This document shows positions 33,790-44,279 of a stretch of DNA of 64,000 nt, in pieces. Numbering within the stretch: the first letter of the stretch is position 1; each line of letters opens with the position of its first letter. The notes below the pieces were generated by a model that had not been told where the DNA came from, searched no databases, and saw only the letters and a program-made list of their open reading frames with translations. This DNA is from Drosophila persimilis. Its lineage: Eukaryota > Arthropoda > Insecta > Diptera > Drosophilidae. Location: assembly GCF_003286085.1 (NCBI RefSeq), contig NW_020825326.1, forward strand, positions 1,984,001 to 2,048,000, given 5' to 3'. The position numbers and the translations under genes were made by a program.

Positions 33790-34177
33790 GTCAAAGAATT
33801 TGGATGAGGATATTATTTGGTTCAATTATCTGTCCAGGTTTTCCAGGGCAGAGGTCCTCTTGGATGATTGTTGGGCAGGTCGACTGGGTGTATTTTGGCC
33901 AGCCTGCGCCGGTATCTGGATCTGGAAAGACGCCTCGCCAGTACATTAGGGTGGCTCTTCGCTTGATTGTTGATAACATCACCAACAAGTGGTACGTTAA
34001 GATCCTTTGCGATGTCCCGGTTACGGACATACCACTCAGCTTCGGAGGCTTTACGCAGAAATTTACTCTGGAATGTCATGATCCTCGCAAGGTTAGACTT
34101 GGCGGCAATCCCATACACCTCAATGCCGTACTTCCAGGCAGGGGCTAGTATGGCTTCGTGGATCATGACTTTGTTTT
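33790..34177 (-). pseudogene. Jockey-clade ORF2 C-terminus (3' half, split by DINE-1)
   Basis: The minus strand reads KVMIHEAILAPAWKYGIEVY near 34160, GIAAKSNLARIMTFQSKFLR, SEAEWYVRNRDIAKDLNVPL, and then HPNVLARRLSRSRYRRRLAK and HPVDLP before a stop at 33822. This is the post-RT region of Jockey-clade elements (YGIELWG, FQ.K.LR, WYV.N..IHRDL, HPN.LA). The frame runs up to the DINE-1 insertion and its missing upstream part lies at 35140-35332. There is no poly(A) at the 3' side, so the 3' end may be truncated. Confidence 0.8.
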
Positions 34178-35139
34178 TATACCCGATACTCAAAATGAGT
34201 ATTGGGGTATATTAGATTTGTGGTAAAAGTGGATGTGTGTAACATCCAGAAGGAATCGTTTCCGACCCCATAAAGTATATATATTCTTGATCAGCATCAA
34301 TAGCCGAGTCGATTGAGCCCTGTCTGTCCGTCCGTCCGTCCGTCTGTTCGTCCCCTTCAGCGCCTAGTGCTCAAAGACTATAAGAGCTAGAGCAACTATG
34401 TTTTGGATCCAGAATTCTGTGATATGTCACTGCTACAAAAATATTTCAAAACTTCGCCCCGCCCACTTCCGCCACCACAAAGGACGAAAATCTGTGGCAT
34501 CCACATTTTTAAAGATACGATAAAACCAAAAACGCAGAATCGTAGAGGATGACAATATGTTCTAGAGTGTAAAATCTCACCCAGATCGTATAATTATTAT
34601 AGCCAGAATCAAGAAAACAATTTCATTCTTTCTCGCTCTGTCTCTCTCTAACACACAGGTTTCATGGTCGGGTTTGCCAATTGCAAAATATGAGTTCAAG
34701 GATCTCAGAACCTATAAGAGCCAGAGTAACCAAATTTGGTATCCACACTCTTGTGATATCGGACCTTGACCGTTTCGTGTCCAAATTTCGCCACACCCCC
34801 TTCCGCCCCCGCAAAGGACGAAAATCTGGGGCATTCACAAATCTCAGAGACCATTAAGGCTAGAGTAACCAAATTTGGTATCCGCACTTCTGTTAGATCT
34901 TATTGCTGAATCTGGATCAGATCGGATCATTTTCGTAGCCAAAAGCAAGAAATCAATTTGCAGTGGCTACGCAGCGCCCGACGTCACGCTCAGACTGATT
35001 TTCTGTCTCTCTCGCACGCACTCTTTGTGGTGTCGCTTAACATTAGCGGCCTCTGCCGGAGGACAGCCATACTGACTAAGTATCGGGTATAAATGTAGAG
35101 TTGCGGTGTCCGCAGCAACTCACAACGTTCCCCCTCGTT
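34178..35139 (+). mobile_element. DINE-1-like element, long copy nested in Jockey relic
   Basis: The 5' end (TATACCC, then ATACTC/GAGTAT inverted repeat and GGGGTATA) starts at 34178. The 3' hairpin with perfect stem (GAGTTGC/GCAACTC) lies at 35098-35121, and the tail cccctcgttt ends at 35139/35140. At about 960 bases it is longer than the 624-base copy because a central segment (the gagccaga/ggctagagtaaccaaatttggtatcc block with cgcccccgcaaaggacg) occurs more than once. It interrupts a Jockey-type reading frame between T-rich bases. Confidence 0.85.
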
Positions 35140-35332
35140 TAAACTGGGCTTGTTGCTCTGTTGAAGTAGCCAGAACATTTTCTGGGCCTTACCCGCCAAC
35201 TTGCTCCCCACGCTACGGATGCGACTGCCGAAAGTTAAACGTACATCCAGTGTAACTCCGAGGTATGTGTGACTCCTACGCTGCTCCACGAGGTTCCCAA
35301 GCAGGAAGACACCAGGGCTAGAGCCCATGAAT
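35140..35332 (-). pseudogene. Jockey-clade RT thumb region (5' half, split by DINE-1)
   Basis: The minus strand reads GVFLLGNLVEQRRSHTYLGV, TLDVRLTFGSRIRSVGSKLA and GKAQKMFWLLQQSNKPS. This is the (K)YLGV.LD.RLTF..HI block that follows the YADD region of Jockey-clade reverse transcriptases. It ends at the DINE-1 boundary and continues in sense at 34177. The catalytic part of the RT is not present upstream (beyond 35332). Confidence 0.8.
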
Positions 35333-35907
35333 ATTCATTCAACTTACGATTCATAGAAACAAAATCTTGCCCCCAGCATACCAATAAATTTTTCATAAAA
35401 CCTTAATCAATTGTGGGAGAAATCAATTGTGCGGCCCCAAGCAAGATCCACCTACTAGACCCTGGACGAAACCTGAATATTTACTGAACACACTCGCAGA
35501 GAAATCCAAAATCTCCCGCGAGTACGGATTATTTTACAGTTCAAAGCAAATTAAATAAATACGAAAACATTTTCAATTAATTGCTCAGCTGGATCAGCTT
35601 CTCAGCTAGAGAGAGGCGCAATCAAAAATGCAAAATGCGAAAAGCAAACGCTGGCATTCCCAGTTAATTAATGACGCAAAAAGCACATGGCCAGAAGAAC
35701 ATGGCCAGTGTTTGTGGCTGTCTCTGTGTGTGCTTCATTGTTTTTTTTTGTTTTTGTTTTATTTCAGATTTAACAAATTTGCGTGCTTTGTTTCTGCCGC
35801 CGACGACGTCAAATATGTGCAGAAATATGCCAGCAATGTTGGTCTGTATGGCACGCCCCCATACCCATATGTACGCCCACAAACCTGCGCTAATGTTTAA
35901 TGCGCTC

Positions 35908-35937
35908 GTGTGTGTGTGTGTGTGTGTGTCTGTCTGT
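35908..35937. repeat. (GT)n microsatellite
   Basis: A GT tract passing into gtct units. Confidence 0.85.
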
Positions 35938-36943
35938 CCATTATGCAAATTAATTTTTGGTAACACCAACAAAGACCTTCAACAGCATACACCAACCCAC
36001 ACACAAAGCTGCGATAATAGTGTTTGGGCAACAACTACGACTACAACAACTGCAACTGCACCGACAACAACCACAGTAACAGTAACGCCAACAACAATGG
36101 GACAACCACAAGAATGACGACAAAGTGATGACCAAAAACGCAGTCAGCAACTTTGTGACTATTTCACCAACACATTTTTCTGACGCTATGCTCCCTGGCT
36201 CCTGGCTCCTGACTCCTGGCTCCTGTGTTCCATCTCCCAGTCGATCATGACCCTCGTCGTACTGGGAGGGAGTCCTGGTCCTGGTCCTGGTCCTATTCCC
36301 ATTGTCAGTCCAGCTGCCCAAAAAGCTGCACTGTCCCAGTTGAAGGGATTGCAAAACGTTATCCGTGAGGTGACCACAGCAGGGTTGCACAAAAACAAAG
36401 AGCAATTCGATTCTGGCCAGGGAACTGGGTCTTTGAGGTGTTATCATTAAACCGAAGGCAATCAGGAGTGAAGCAGGCAAATGGCAGCATGGCACGATGG
36501 CAATTGGAGAAAACTCTCAGGGGTTGACTAAGCCTAATAGACTAATTGAACCAAAAAGACTATAGTCGGCGAGGCGAGGCAGGTATTATCGATGTATTAA
36601 TGAACTAATTTTCACACAAACATAAGCCCCAAACAGACGGACTCGTTTTCCAGCCCTGGTCGGTGGGTGCGTTCCGCAATGCACTCATACATGAATAAAC
36701 TTTACATACTTTCCATGCATTCATGCGTGCCTATGTGTGTTTGTTTTCTCTCTCTGTGTCTCCCTTTCTCTCTTGCCATCTCTCTGTCTCTGTGTTTGCG
36801 TAGAGGCATGTGAGTTTGTGTGTGGTCGCCATCAAAATTGACAAAAATGCAAATTTATTTACAACTGAAGCCAGCGTCAGGGTCGAGTTGACGATGACGC
36901 TAACGCTGGCGATGGCAATGCCACGTGAGTGAATGCCGCAGGC

Positions 36944-36981
36944 TCTGGCACTGGCACTGGCACTGGCACTGGCACTGGCAC
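36944..36981. repeat. (CTGGCA)n array, left arm of complementary pair
   Basis: Six tandem hexamers. Its complement type (TGCCAG) occurs in the array 50 bases downstream. Confidence 0.85.
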
Positions 36982-37030
36982 ATGCTGGGGCACATGAAAC
37001 AACTCGCCTCAAAATCAACATGCAACACAC

Positions 37031-37066
37031 ACCAGTGCCAGTACCAGTACCAGTACCAGTGCCAGC
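37031..37066. repeat. (CCAGTR)n array, right arm of complementary pair
   Basis: Six hexamers, ccagtg and ccagta, that pair with the upstream ctggca array (perfectly in the ccagtg units). Confidence 0.85.
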
Positions 37067-40000
37067 ACACAAATACACCGATACACAAGCACACCAACAC
37101 ACCACATATTGCACTGACAGTCGAGCTGTCAAATGTCGCAAGTGTATTTGAAAAACGCGGCTACAAAATGCGCAAAACATTTCCCCCAGAAATACTTGCG
37201 TGGGCGTTTGGAATAGTCTTGGTCTGTCTGTCAGAGGGGTCTGATTGAGGGGGTGTGTTCAGGTCCTGGTCCTGGTGCTGGTAGTGCTGAAAAAGGTGTG
37301 ACAAGCTGGTAGACGCGTACTGGGACTGCGACTACGACTGGAAGTGGAAATGGAAGTGGAAGTGGGGTTTTTGCGCTTAAGTAACCACGTTAGACGGACC
37401 GAACTAAAAACTGAGAAAAGTTTCGACTTCGCCTCTGATCAATGCGGTACGGTACTGGGTTCAAATGGCAAAAAATTCAATATTCAAATTGGGTGTTACT
37501 TTAAGATTGTTTCAAAGAGCAAGAAACTATCTAAATTGATTTCGGCTTATTTATTTCTTTGGTTTATATTATCTGTAAAGCACGTGGCCCTTTATCTATG
37601 CTTTCGTGCATTTTCATTGGAATTCGACTTTAGCTCTTTGATATTCGGTCAGTATAGAATAAAATAAAATACAAATAAAATGAAATTGTCAATATATGTA
37701 GATTGTTTGGGTACCACTGGGAATTGCGATTCATGGGAAGGAAGCCCTTTCCTTCAATACTATAGGGAACTAACTGTTCAAGTTCAAGTTCTCGGTCAAT
37801 AGACTTTCTCTATTTCTTTGAATTCGTTTGTATCATGCATGAACGGGGCCAAGGATGGCCAGGACTAAAAGCAAGACGATGACCATAGTAGGAGTAAGTA
37901 TATGTAAGGATCGAAGCTCGAGCACAAGGAGATAAAGTCTAATTAGCTCTGTTTGTTTTCCTTCGAACGCAACGAAAAGCGATTAAGTGAAAAGTTTTTC
38001 CAACCGCCAGCACCAAAAGCCCCCCGCCCCCTGCCACCACCCCAGCAGTCTGTGCACTCTGCTCCTCAGGGCTGGAGAGGGGGTGGCGCTGGGAGTTGGA
38101 CGGAGATGTTTTCTAGTCGATTTGATGGCAGTGGCAGCATTCAAATTGTGTTTGCACTCCGTTGCAGCGAAGCGAAGCGGAGAGCAGAACGTTTCGGTTC
38201 GGCTCGGAGAAGAACGAGGCTAAAGTTTCATTTTATTTCACTTTTCTGGCTGTGCCAGCCAAGGTCGTCAAAGAAGTTGGGATGCCTGGCAGTCGGTAGG
38301 TCGGGAGGTCGGGAGGTCGGAAGGTAGAATGGGTATAGAATGTTGTCGAGGGGAACGGGATGGAGATTGCGAGCTGCTAAGTTGCCCGAAGGGAAGCCAA
38401 AGAGTTCAGGTTAAAGTTCCTTTGTTTTCATTGTGGCTGCTTCTGCTTCAGCTGTCGCAGTCGCTGTCGATGCCTTAAAGCCACCGTTTAAGTTTAGTTA
38501 TTTTCTCGCTCACACTGATACACAAACACATAGCGAGAAACACACACACACTCCGCGATATTCAATGTCGTCAGTGTTCGAGTTCGGGCTCGCGTCCGTA
38601 TCCACACCCCTGCACGGCCCCGTCCCCGTCCTTGTCGTTCTCAACGTGGCCGGAAGTGGCGATGATAACACGCCAAAAAGGAAATGAACACTTTTTGGGC
38701 AATGAGGCAAGTCGGAGTTACTACAAAACGGCGGCAACAGCACGATGAACAGCAAAGCTCAGGGAGCGACAATCGATAAAAGCCCCGAATTGTGTAGGCC
38801 CTTACCAGACTCTCAGGATCTCTCCGGTAAGCATTTCGATCTTCGAATAACCGAATAATAAAAGGGAGCAAATTTATGGAAATCCAGCAGGAATTTCTGT
38901 TTAATTTCCTCACTCTCATGGAATCCCGAGATCCAGATAGTACGGCATAAACACATAAGCATATGTACATTCCATTTTTTAGCATCGATGCTATTTTCTG
39001 CCTCAGAGAAAGAGTCAAAAGATATGCATACCTACGTTATGTACATATACATACATACATATATGTGTAAACATGTAGAAAATGTATTGGGCCGAAGGAT
39101 TGGTCCCCATCGACTCCGTGACTCGTGATTTATTTTTAATATATGATCGATCCTTACCGATCGGGCTTCTTTTGTATTTTTTTGTAGGCAAGGGTATAGA
39201 CCGCAGCCATCGCAGCCTCTCTAGCTCGCACCCAAGTACCATCCCCCTCTGTACTCTTGTTTATCTTCGACTGTCGCCCCTTCCTTTCTGTCAGTGGCAA
39301 TAATCCCTGCGCCCCCCCTTCGACGCCAGCCATTAGGCGTTGGGTGTAAATTTTATTGAGGTCGAATTGAAAATGTGGCCAAGTGAGGGGCGTGGCAAGT
39401 GAGAGAGATTCTCTTGTTTCGAGAGAAGAACAAACGATAAATGTAACGAAAAATTAAAAGCATTTTGTGCGCAAATGGCGCGCAGAATTTAAAACGAATA
39501 CGAAATATGGTAACACGCGATTTGGTTGCCCCAGCTGACAATCCCCACTCCCACTCCCTGCCCCCTTCCCCCTCCCAATCCCATCCCTATGGCTCTACTC
39601 CTCCTCTCAGCCCAACTACCCACTAACCCCTGACACCACCACGCCGTTCCACCACACACACAGCCCATCGCAGTGCGTATAATTTATGTGGCATTTAATG
39701 AAAACGGAATTGAAATTTAGTGCGAATTTATTAAATGATTTTAAATTGATGTTGGCCTCTGGACCGCACGCCCGTTGTCCCTTACCCACTCCGAAAACAT
39801 TTAAATTATTGGCTGGGCGGGGATGAGGTCGATGATGACACTGGCCTCGGGAATGGGACTGGAGATCCAGGATGATGATGTGAAGCGTGACGAGTGGAAG
39901 TGAAGCAACTCTCTGGCTAGCTACACCACAAAATTAAAAACTTTCCAATGAAAAGTGTTTCAGTATTCTGAGATACAAGGGAATATTTGGAAAGTTATGT

Positions 40001-41102
40001 TTTAATTTTCTGATCCCAAATCGATTGCCACCATTTTCAATAAATCGATCAAAGTAATTGATCAAAAATGGTACATGAAATATAAATACAATCTTAATTC
40101 TTTGAACATTTTTTTTTTAGCGCTGATAACTGAAAAAACACTCTTAATGGAATCTAATGTTCAAAATAATATTTTTTAAATGGGGCACGGGGTAAATGGG
40201 CGGTGTTGCAGAGTAAGATTTTTCAGATTCCACCAGCATTTGGTCCATTTGGACCACTGTGTTCTACTTGAACGGATTGATGAGAAAAAGAGAGTCTTGG
40301 TAAGATTTTCTGAGTTAGATAAGCTCGTACGGCGTACTATATTGTGGGCCTAGGCCAGTTTAAGTTGAGTAGGTTCTAGACAAGATCCAGTTCTAAGGCT
40401 TGGTAAGGTGCTGCTCTGGACGGTAAGTACTGAAGAATGGTTGGGGTTGCAATCTTTCGAGCTTTTTTGGCAACTTTGACTTCACATTTTTTAATATCCG
40501 CCGATCTATTCGCTGTTCGATTCTTATTTAAGGCTTTCTTGTGCCGTGTTCCGCTGGCCTTGAACTACGGGTAGTGGGTCAAGATCCTTGACTGAAGGAA
40601 AGTACACGGCGAAGCAATGTTTCAGCAAGGCTAAGAGCTTAATAGGTAGAGAGCTGTTGAAATAATTTTGATATTTGTTGCAGAATAGGTGGTATGAGCT
40701 GAAGGTAAAGCTTAGGTTGGATAAGACAATATTTGCTTAAATTAAATTGTTTGTTCTGTGCATATATTTGATACGAGCAGTGGAGTGAGAATTGTAGTTC
40801 TTTGGCTGGTTGGGATGCGAAATGAGCTTAAATTTCATTTACTATAAAAGGGCTAACGAGGTCAATTGTGATTTAAATTTGACTCCAATTTGGATTCATG
40901 TTTAGCTTAGTATTGAGTTCGAGTCTGGTCGCTTAAATTAGTTACACCCATTGCAATATCATCGCCTTTCCAACCAATTGAACACTTTCGGATTTTTTTT
41001 CCAATTAATTCGTCATTTTCGATGCTAAAATCGAATACCAAGACCCAACTGAAAATGCAGGTCCTTCGGAGTCCAAGGCACGCATCGAGTGGAGTATTCA
41101 AT

Positions 41103-41134
41103 TACGCTCATACGCTCATACGCTCATACGCTCA
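41103..41134. repeat. 8-bp minisatellite (tacgctca)
   Basis: Four perfect octamers. Confidence 0.85.
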
Positions 41135-41936
41135 TTTTATCGCAATTCACCAAAAAAGGAGAAGCAAAATATGGACAGAGTGCAGACTTGATGCAGACCA
41201 TCAACTAAAGGCGATAATTGTGCGTTAATTAAATTCAAATTGCACGGAGATGCCATCATTAGAGTCGTAAAATTTGTGGGCGTATTGTTGCACATGTGTC
41301 CATATGTATGTATGTCCCGTCCCAGTAGGGGTCGGGCAGATGCAGATGCATATGCATATGCAGATCCAGATCCAACCGCAAAAGGTAAACTTGGTCGGTT
41401 CGATGGCAGCTGGATATTTGGTGCTGGTCCTGTTTGTGGCGTTCGTGTACAATTTAATTGTATTATTTTACAAAATTAACAAACAAGCAAACAAAGTGGA
41501 AAGTGGAAAGTGGAAAAAACTGAAAAATCTCTCAGCAAACAGTCAACATATGCTTGTGGTGCTTTGTCCGTGTGCGTGGCAGTGTTTGTACTCCTTGCAT
41601 TAATCACACATGAATATTTCAGAATAGTTTCAATAATTTTGTACTTTTTTTTTATTTTTTTTATATTTCTGTGCATACATAACTACATATTTATGTACAA
41701 AATATTATTAAAAATGTAAATAAATCATGCAAGCATTAATCGGGTCAAACCCTGTAAAAAAAATATCTTTATATTTAATTTTATGCTTTGCCCTAAATTA
41801 TGTTCAGATTCCATTAAATGTTTGTCACCTTTGCCCCTTCAGAGCTTGCTATCACTTTTTATTTTAAGCAGGCCCATTGGGCCAGATAGCCGATATGTTA
41901 ATGAATGTTAATAATGAAAACGAGCGGAAATGGGGT

Positions 41937-42110
41937 GAGTCGCTGCTACGGACGCGACTCTACACTTATACCCGGTACTCGGTCAGTATGGCTCCCCTTC
42001 GCTGGATGTTGCACAGTGCACGAGGAAGAGTGTGTGAAATACAGGGAATGACTAAGCGAGTGGAATGGGTTGCTCATTTTTTCATCTGGCTATAATAACG
42101 ATGATTCTGT
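41937..42110 (-). mobile_element. DINE-1-like 3' end fragment, minus strand
   Basis: The hairpin lies at 41937-41960 with a perfect 7-bp stem (GAGTCGC/GCGACTC). It is followed on the plus strand by cacttatacccggtactcgg, gtcagtatggctcccc and the cgaggaagagtgtgtg block seen also in the copy at 56650. The 5' part is missing. Confidence 0.75.
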
Positions 42111-42450
42111 GGGATTTGAGATTGTATACCACATTTAGGGTTTTTTGTCTGTTTTTCGACTTGGAGATCAACGAAGCCTAAGGACTGGCTTCGGAAGAAC
42201 TGCCTCATTGTAGAGTCTTGACATTCTAAACCAACGAAAGTTGCGGCGTCTGTCTCTTTCGATGGTGGGTATATTTCAGAATCATCATCATCGATATCTT
42301 AGCAATGACAGTATCAAATACTTATGGAAACAGAAGGTCTGCCAGCGGAAAAAGCAGGTGGGACGGTAATTGCGCGGTCTAGAGCATTGTTCAAATCACT
42401 CCACATCAGAGCACACCACTCCTCCTCTTGCCCCTTGGCCAAGACACCTG
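42111..42450. other. spacer, nothing recognised
   Basis: A mixed-composition stretch with no repeat or coding signal. Confidence 0.4.
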
Positions 42451-42910
42451 ATGTGCCTTCCACTTCTCTTAGTTCCGTCTGCCCTTCGTATCCGGGCTTT
42501 TAATTCCGAGCTGCCGCCAAACGTAGCCGCAAAATGTGAGTTATTAAAATTGTGGACAATTTGTTTTCATTTTTCAATTCCGTTTGCCGTTGTCTGCACC
42601 CTCCCTTGACAAACCAATACCCCATCTCTCTGTCTCTTTTATTTTTGTTACAATATATGCATTTTCCGTGGCCAGAGCTTTTGTTTGTTTCCATTTTTTC
42701 CCAGCTGCACCACAAGGCCACGTGATGGATTCCACAAAAGGAAAGATTACTATGGATGTGGAGAGTGGAAGGACGAGAGGGAAGGGGAATCGTCCCAGTT
42801 TTAGAACGGTCTTACTACGGGATACAGAGAGCCTAAATATGCTTTATGCTCGCTCGAATGCCAGAGCCCAGGTCGCATCTGCAGTGGAAATGCAGCTCGC
42901 AGAAGAGTAA
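42451..42910 (+). CDS. candidate two-exon small gene, unknown
   Basis: An ATG at 42451 opens a frame (MCLPLLLVPSALRIRAF, then NSELPPNVAAK) that meets a donor-like AAT|GTGAGT at 42536. A pyrimidine-rich tract with ttttttcccag gives an acceptor ending at 42704. Splicing (intron of 169 bases) keeps the frame, joining to APQGHVMDSTKGKITMDVES and continuing to RSNARAQVASAVEMQLAEE and a TAA at 42908-42910. The product would be 96 residues, with a short hydrophobic start that could be a weak signal peptide. I recognise no family. An internal ATG at 42725 gives a 61-residue form on its own. The evidence is only phase-consistent splicing, so chance is possible. Confidence 0.25.
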
Positions 42911-43359
42911 TGTAGGCTGTGGCCACTACCACGACCACGACCACCCAGCTTCCGCGGATCCCAGTGATACGAGTCCGGTGCGACCAGCCACATTGGCAGA
43001 TAACCATCAAAATAATATATTTTTAGCGACTCAAACGACTAAATGAATTGACAAAAGGAGGTTGAAACAAACTACAATCAGTAACTGCAAGAAATAGTTT
43101 AGTGTTCTTTAATCTACATATGTTGCGTACTCGTACAAGGAATGAATATATTCTTGGACGTTGACATGTAATGACTGCATCTTTCAAGAGGCGATGCAAT
43201 TACTGCACCATCAAATGGTGCACAATCCGTGTGACACCAGCAGAGGGCTGTTACGCGCGGATCCTCCCGCCCAACCGACCGAGGGGCGCTGCCACCTGAA
43301 CGCGAACAAGGAAGAAAGATAGCTGTTAATCTAATATGCAAGGCAAATTGGAACTAAAC
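42911..43359. other. spacer with small hairpin
   Basis: No gene is seen. A short perfect palindrome (tgcaccat/atggtgca with a 3-base loop) lies at 43203-43221, followed by a GC-rich patch to 43300. Confidence 0.4.
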
Positions 43360-43600
43360 ATTACTAGGAGAATTATGGATTATCTATGTGTAATTTAATA
43401 AGAGGAAGGGAATTAGTGGTGGATATAATATGGTAGAGGGAATTATAATCCGAGCAAAAGACCCTAAACGGTTCATGCATGGCATAATTCGATCTACAAT
43501 AATAATCGTGAAGTTTATGCGGCTCAAAAAATCAGGGCTATCTACGTCTCCCTAGATCAAGTTGCGCATACAAATCTCTCCAAGCTTTTTTCGACGGTTA
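43360..43600 (-). repeat. unnamed dispersed repeat, copy A (inverted relative to 53480)
   Basis: The reverse complement shares blocks with 53480-53740: tatgcgcaacttgatc, gagacgtagatagccctgat, gagccgcataaac, tgtagatcgaatta, attccctcta, and agttcc/attccc-cttcctctt. Copy A lacks about 50 bases present in copy B. No coding capacity or terminal repeats are evident, and I do not recognise the family. Confidence 0.75.
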
Positions 43601-43876
43601 ATATATCCGCACATTAATATATCCGCACATTACTCCACTTATGGAGTAGATATACATACATACATACGAGTATATGTGGGTACACACAAATTTACGGATC
43701 GACTGTCGAGGATTCAAATATTTCAAAAATGTTTCGAATGGGATGTATAAATTGTCATTTATGTAGTTCTAATAGGTCTAGCAAATTGATTCAATCTACT
43801 TCTCATAAAACTGTTAGTGTCATTAGTATTATATATCAGTGGAGAATAGGCATAAAAACATCCTTAATCCTAAAAT

Positions 43877-44276
43877 ATGTATAAGTGCAGTCATGGATGC
43901 CAGTCCAGGCACTATGAAGAAGGCTGGGCTGACGAAGAAGACCAAGTCTTTGAGCAAGTCCACGCTAAATTACTTGATCGAAAAAGCTGTAGAGCTGAAA
44001 CTCAAGCAAGCCTGCGAGATGCTTCGCAAGAAGCCCCATCAGGAGTAGTAGTACGACTCTTTCTCTTATCCCTGGGCGTAATTTTCGTAAGTGTTTGTGT
44101 GTTGCCCTGTCCACACAAGTAACGAATATTTCCAGTCCCCACAATTGCTGGACTTCGCTTCGAACACCAATATTGATGCTACCACCATCCTATCGATGAA
44201 TCATTATGTGGTCCTGGCAATGTTAGTCCTGGTCATCCTTATTGTCATCCTTATATATTTTCAAAATTTGTTGTAA
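43877..44276 (+). CDS. candidate spliced small membrane protein, unknown
   Basis: A frame from the ATG at 43877 encodes an acidic segment (YEEGWADEEDQVFEQVHAKL) and a hydrophobic stretch (VVVRLFLLSLGVIF). It meets a consensus donor TTC|GTAAGTG at 44087. An acceptor tatttccag ends at 44135, and splicing the 49-base intron keeps phase 0. Exon 2 gives SPQLLDFASNTNIDATTILS and a strong C-terminal transmembrane helix (YVVLAMLVLVILIVILIYF) with a TAA at 44274-44276. The product is about 116 residues and could be tail-anchored. The family is unknown. The overlapping frame listed separately competes for the first exon. The intron is shorter than usual. Confidence 0.35.
43893..44048 (+). CDS. overlapping lysine-rich short frame
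   Basis: An ATG at 43893 in a good context opens a 51-codon frame: MDASPGTMKKAGLTKKTKSL, then SKSTLNYLIEKAVELKLKQA and CEMLRKKPHQE, with a predicted amphipathic helix. Two successive TAG codons follow at 44046-44051. It lies in another register of the first exon of the candidate membrane protein. An acceptor-like tgcag ends just before it (43890), so it could be the true first coding segment of a different transcript. Confidence 0.3.
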   Translation: MDASPGTMKKAGLTKKTKSLSKSTLNYLIEKAVELKLKQACEMLRKKPHQE

Positions 44277-44279
44277 GAA

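Larger units (their letters stand above)
35333..41936. other. non-coding stretch rich in simple repeats
   Basis: It contains GT (35908-35937), ctcctgg/tcctgg (36190-36225), paired ctggca/ccagta arrays (36944-36981 and 37031-37066), ggtcgggag units (38300-38325), tacata (39040-39065) and an 8-base array (41103-41134). Frames such as 35671-36117 and 36731-37180 cover these repeats and look spurious. Bases 37950-38230 are less repetitive and GC-rich, but no core promoter could be defined. 39900-40900 is unremarkable AT-rich DNA. Confidence 0.5.

Noticed and set aside
33790-33822. Possible poly(A) tail of the Jockey relic
   Set aside because: The homopolymer is T on the element strand, so it is not a 3' poly(A) tail.
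36190-36225. tcctggct minisatellite with complementary ctcccag nearby, possible hairpin
   Set aside because: Pairing is weak and short.
38100-38230. GC-rich patch with cgaagcgaag resembling an MTE
   Set aside because: No initiator at the required distance upstream.
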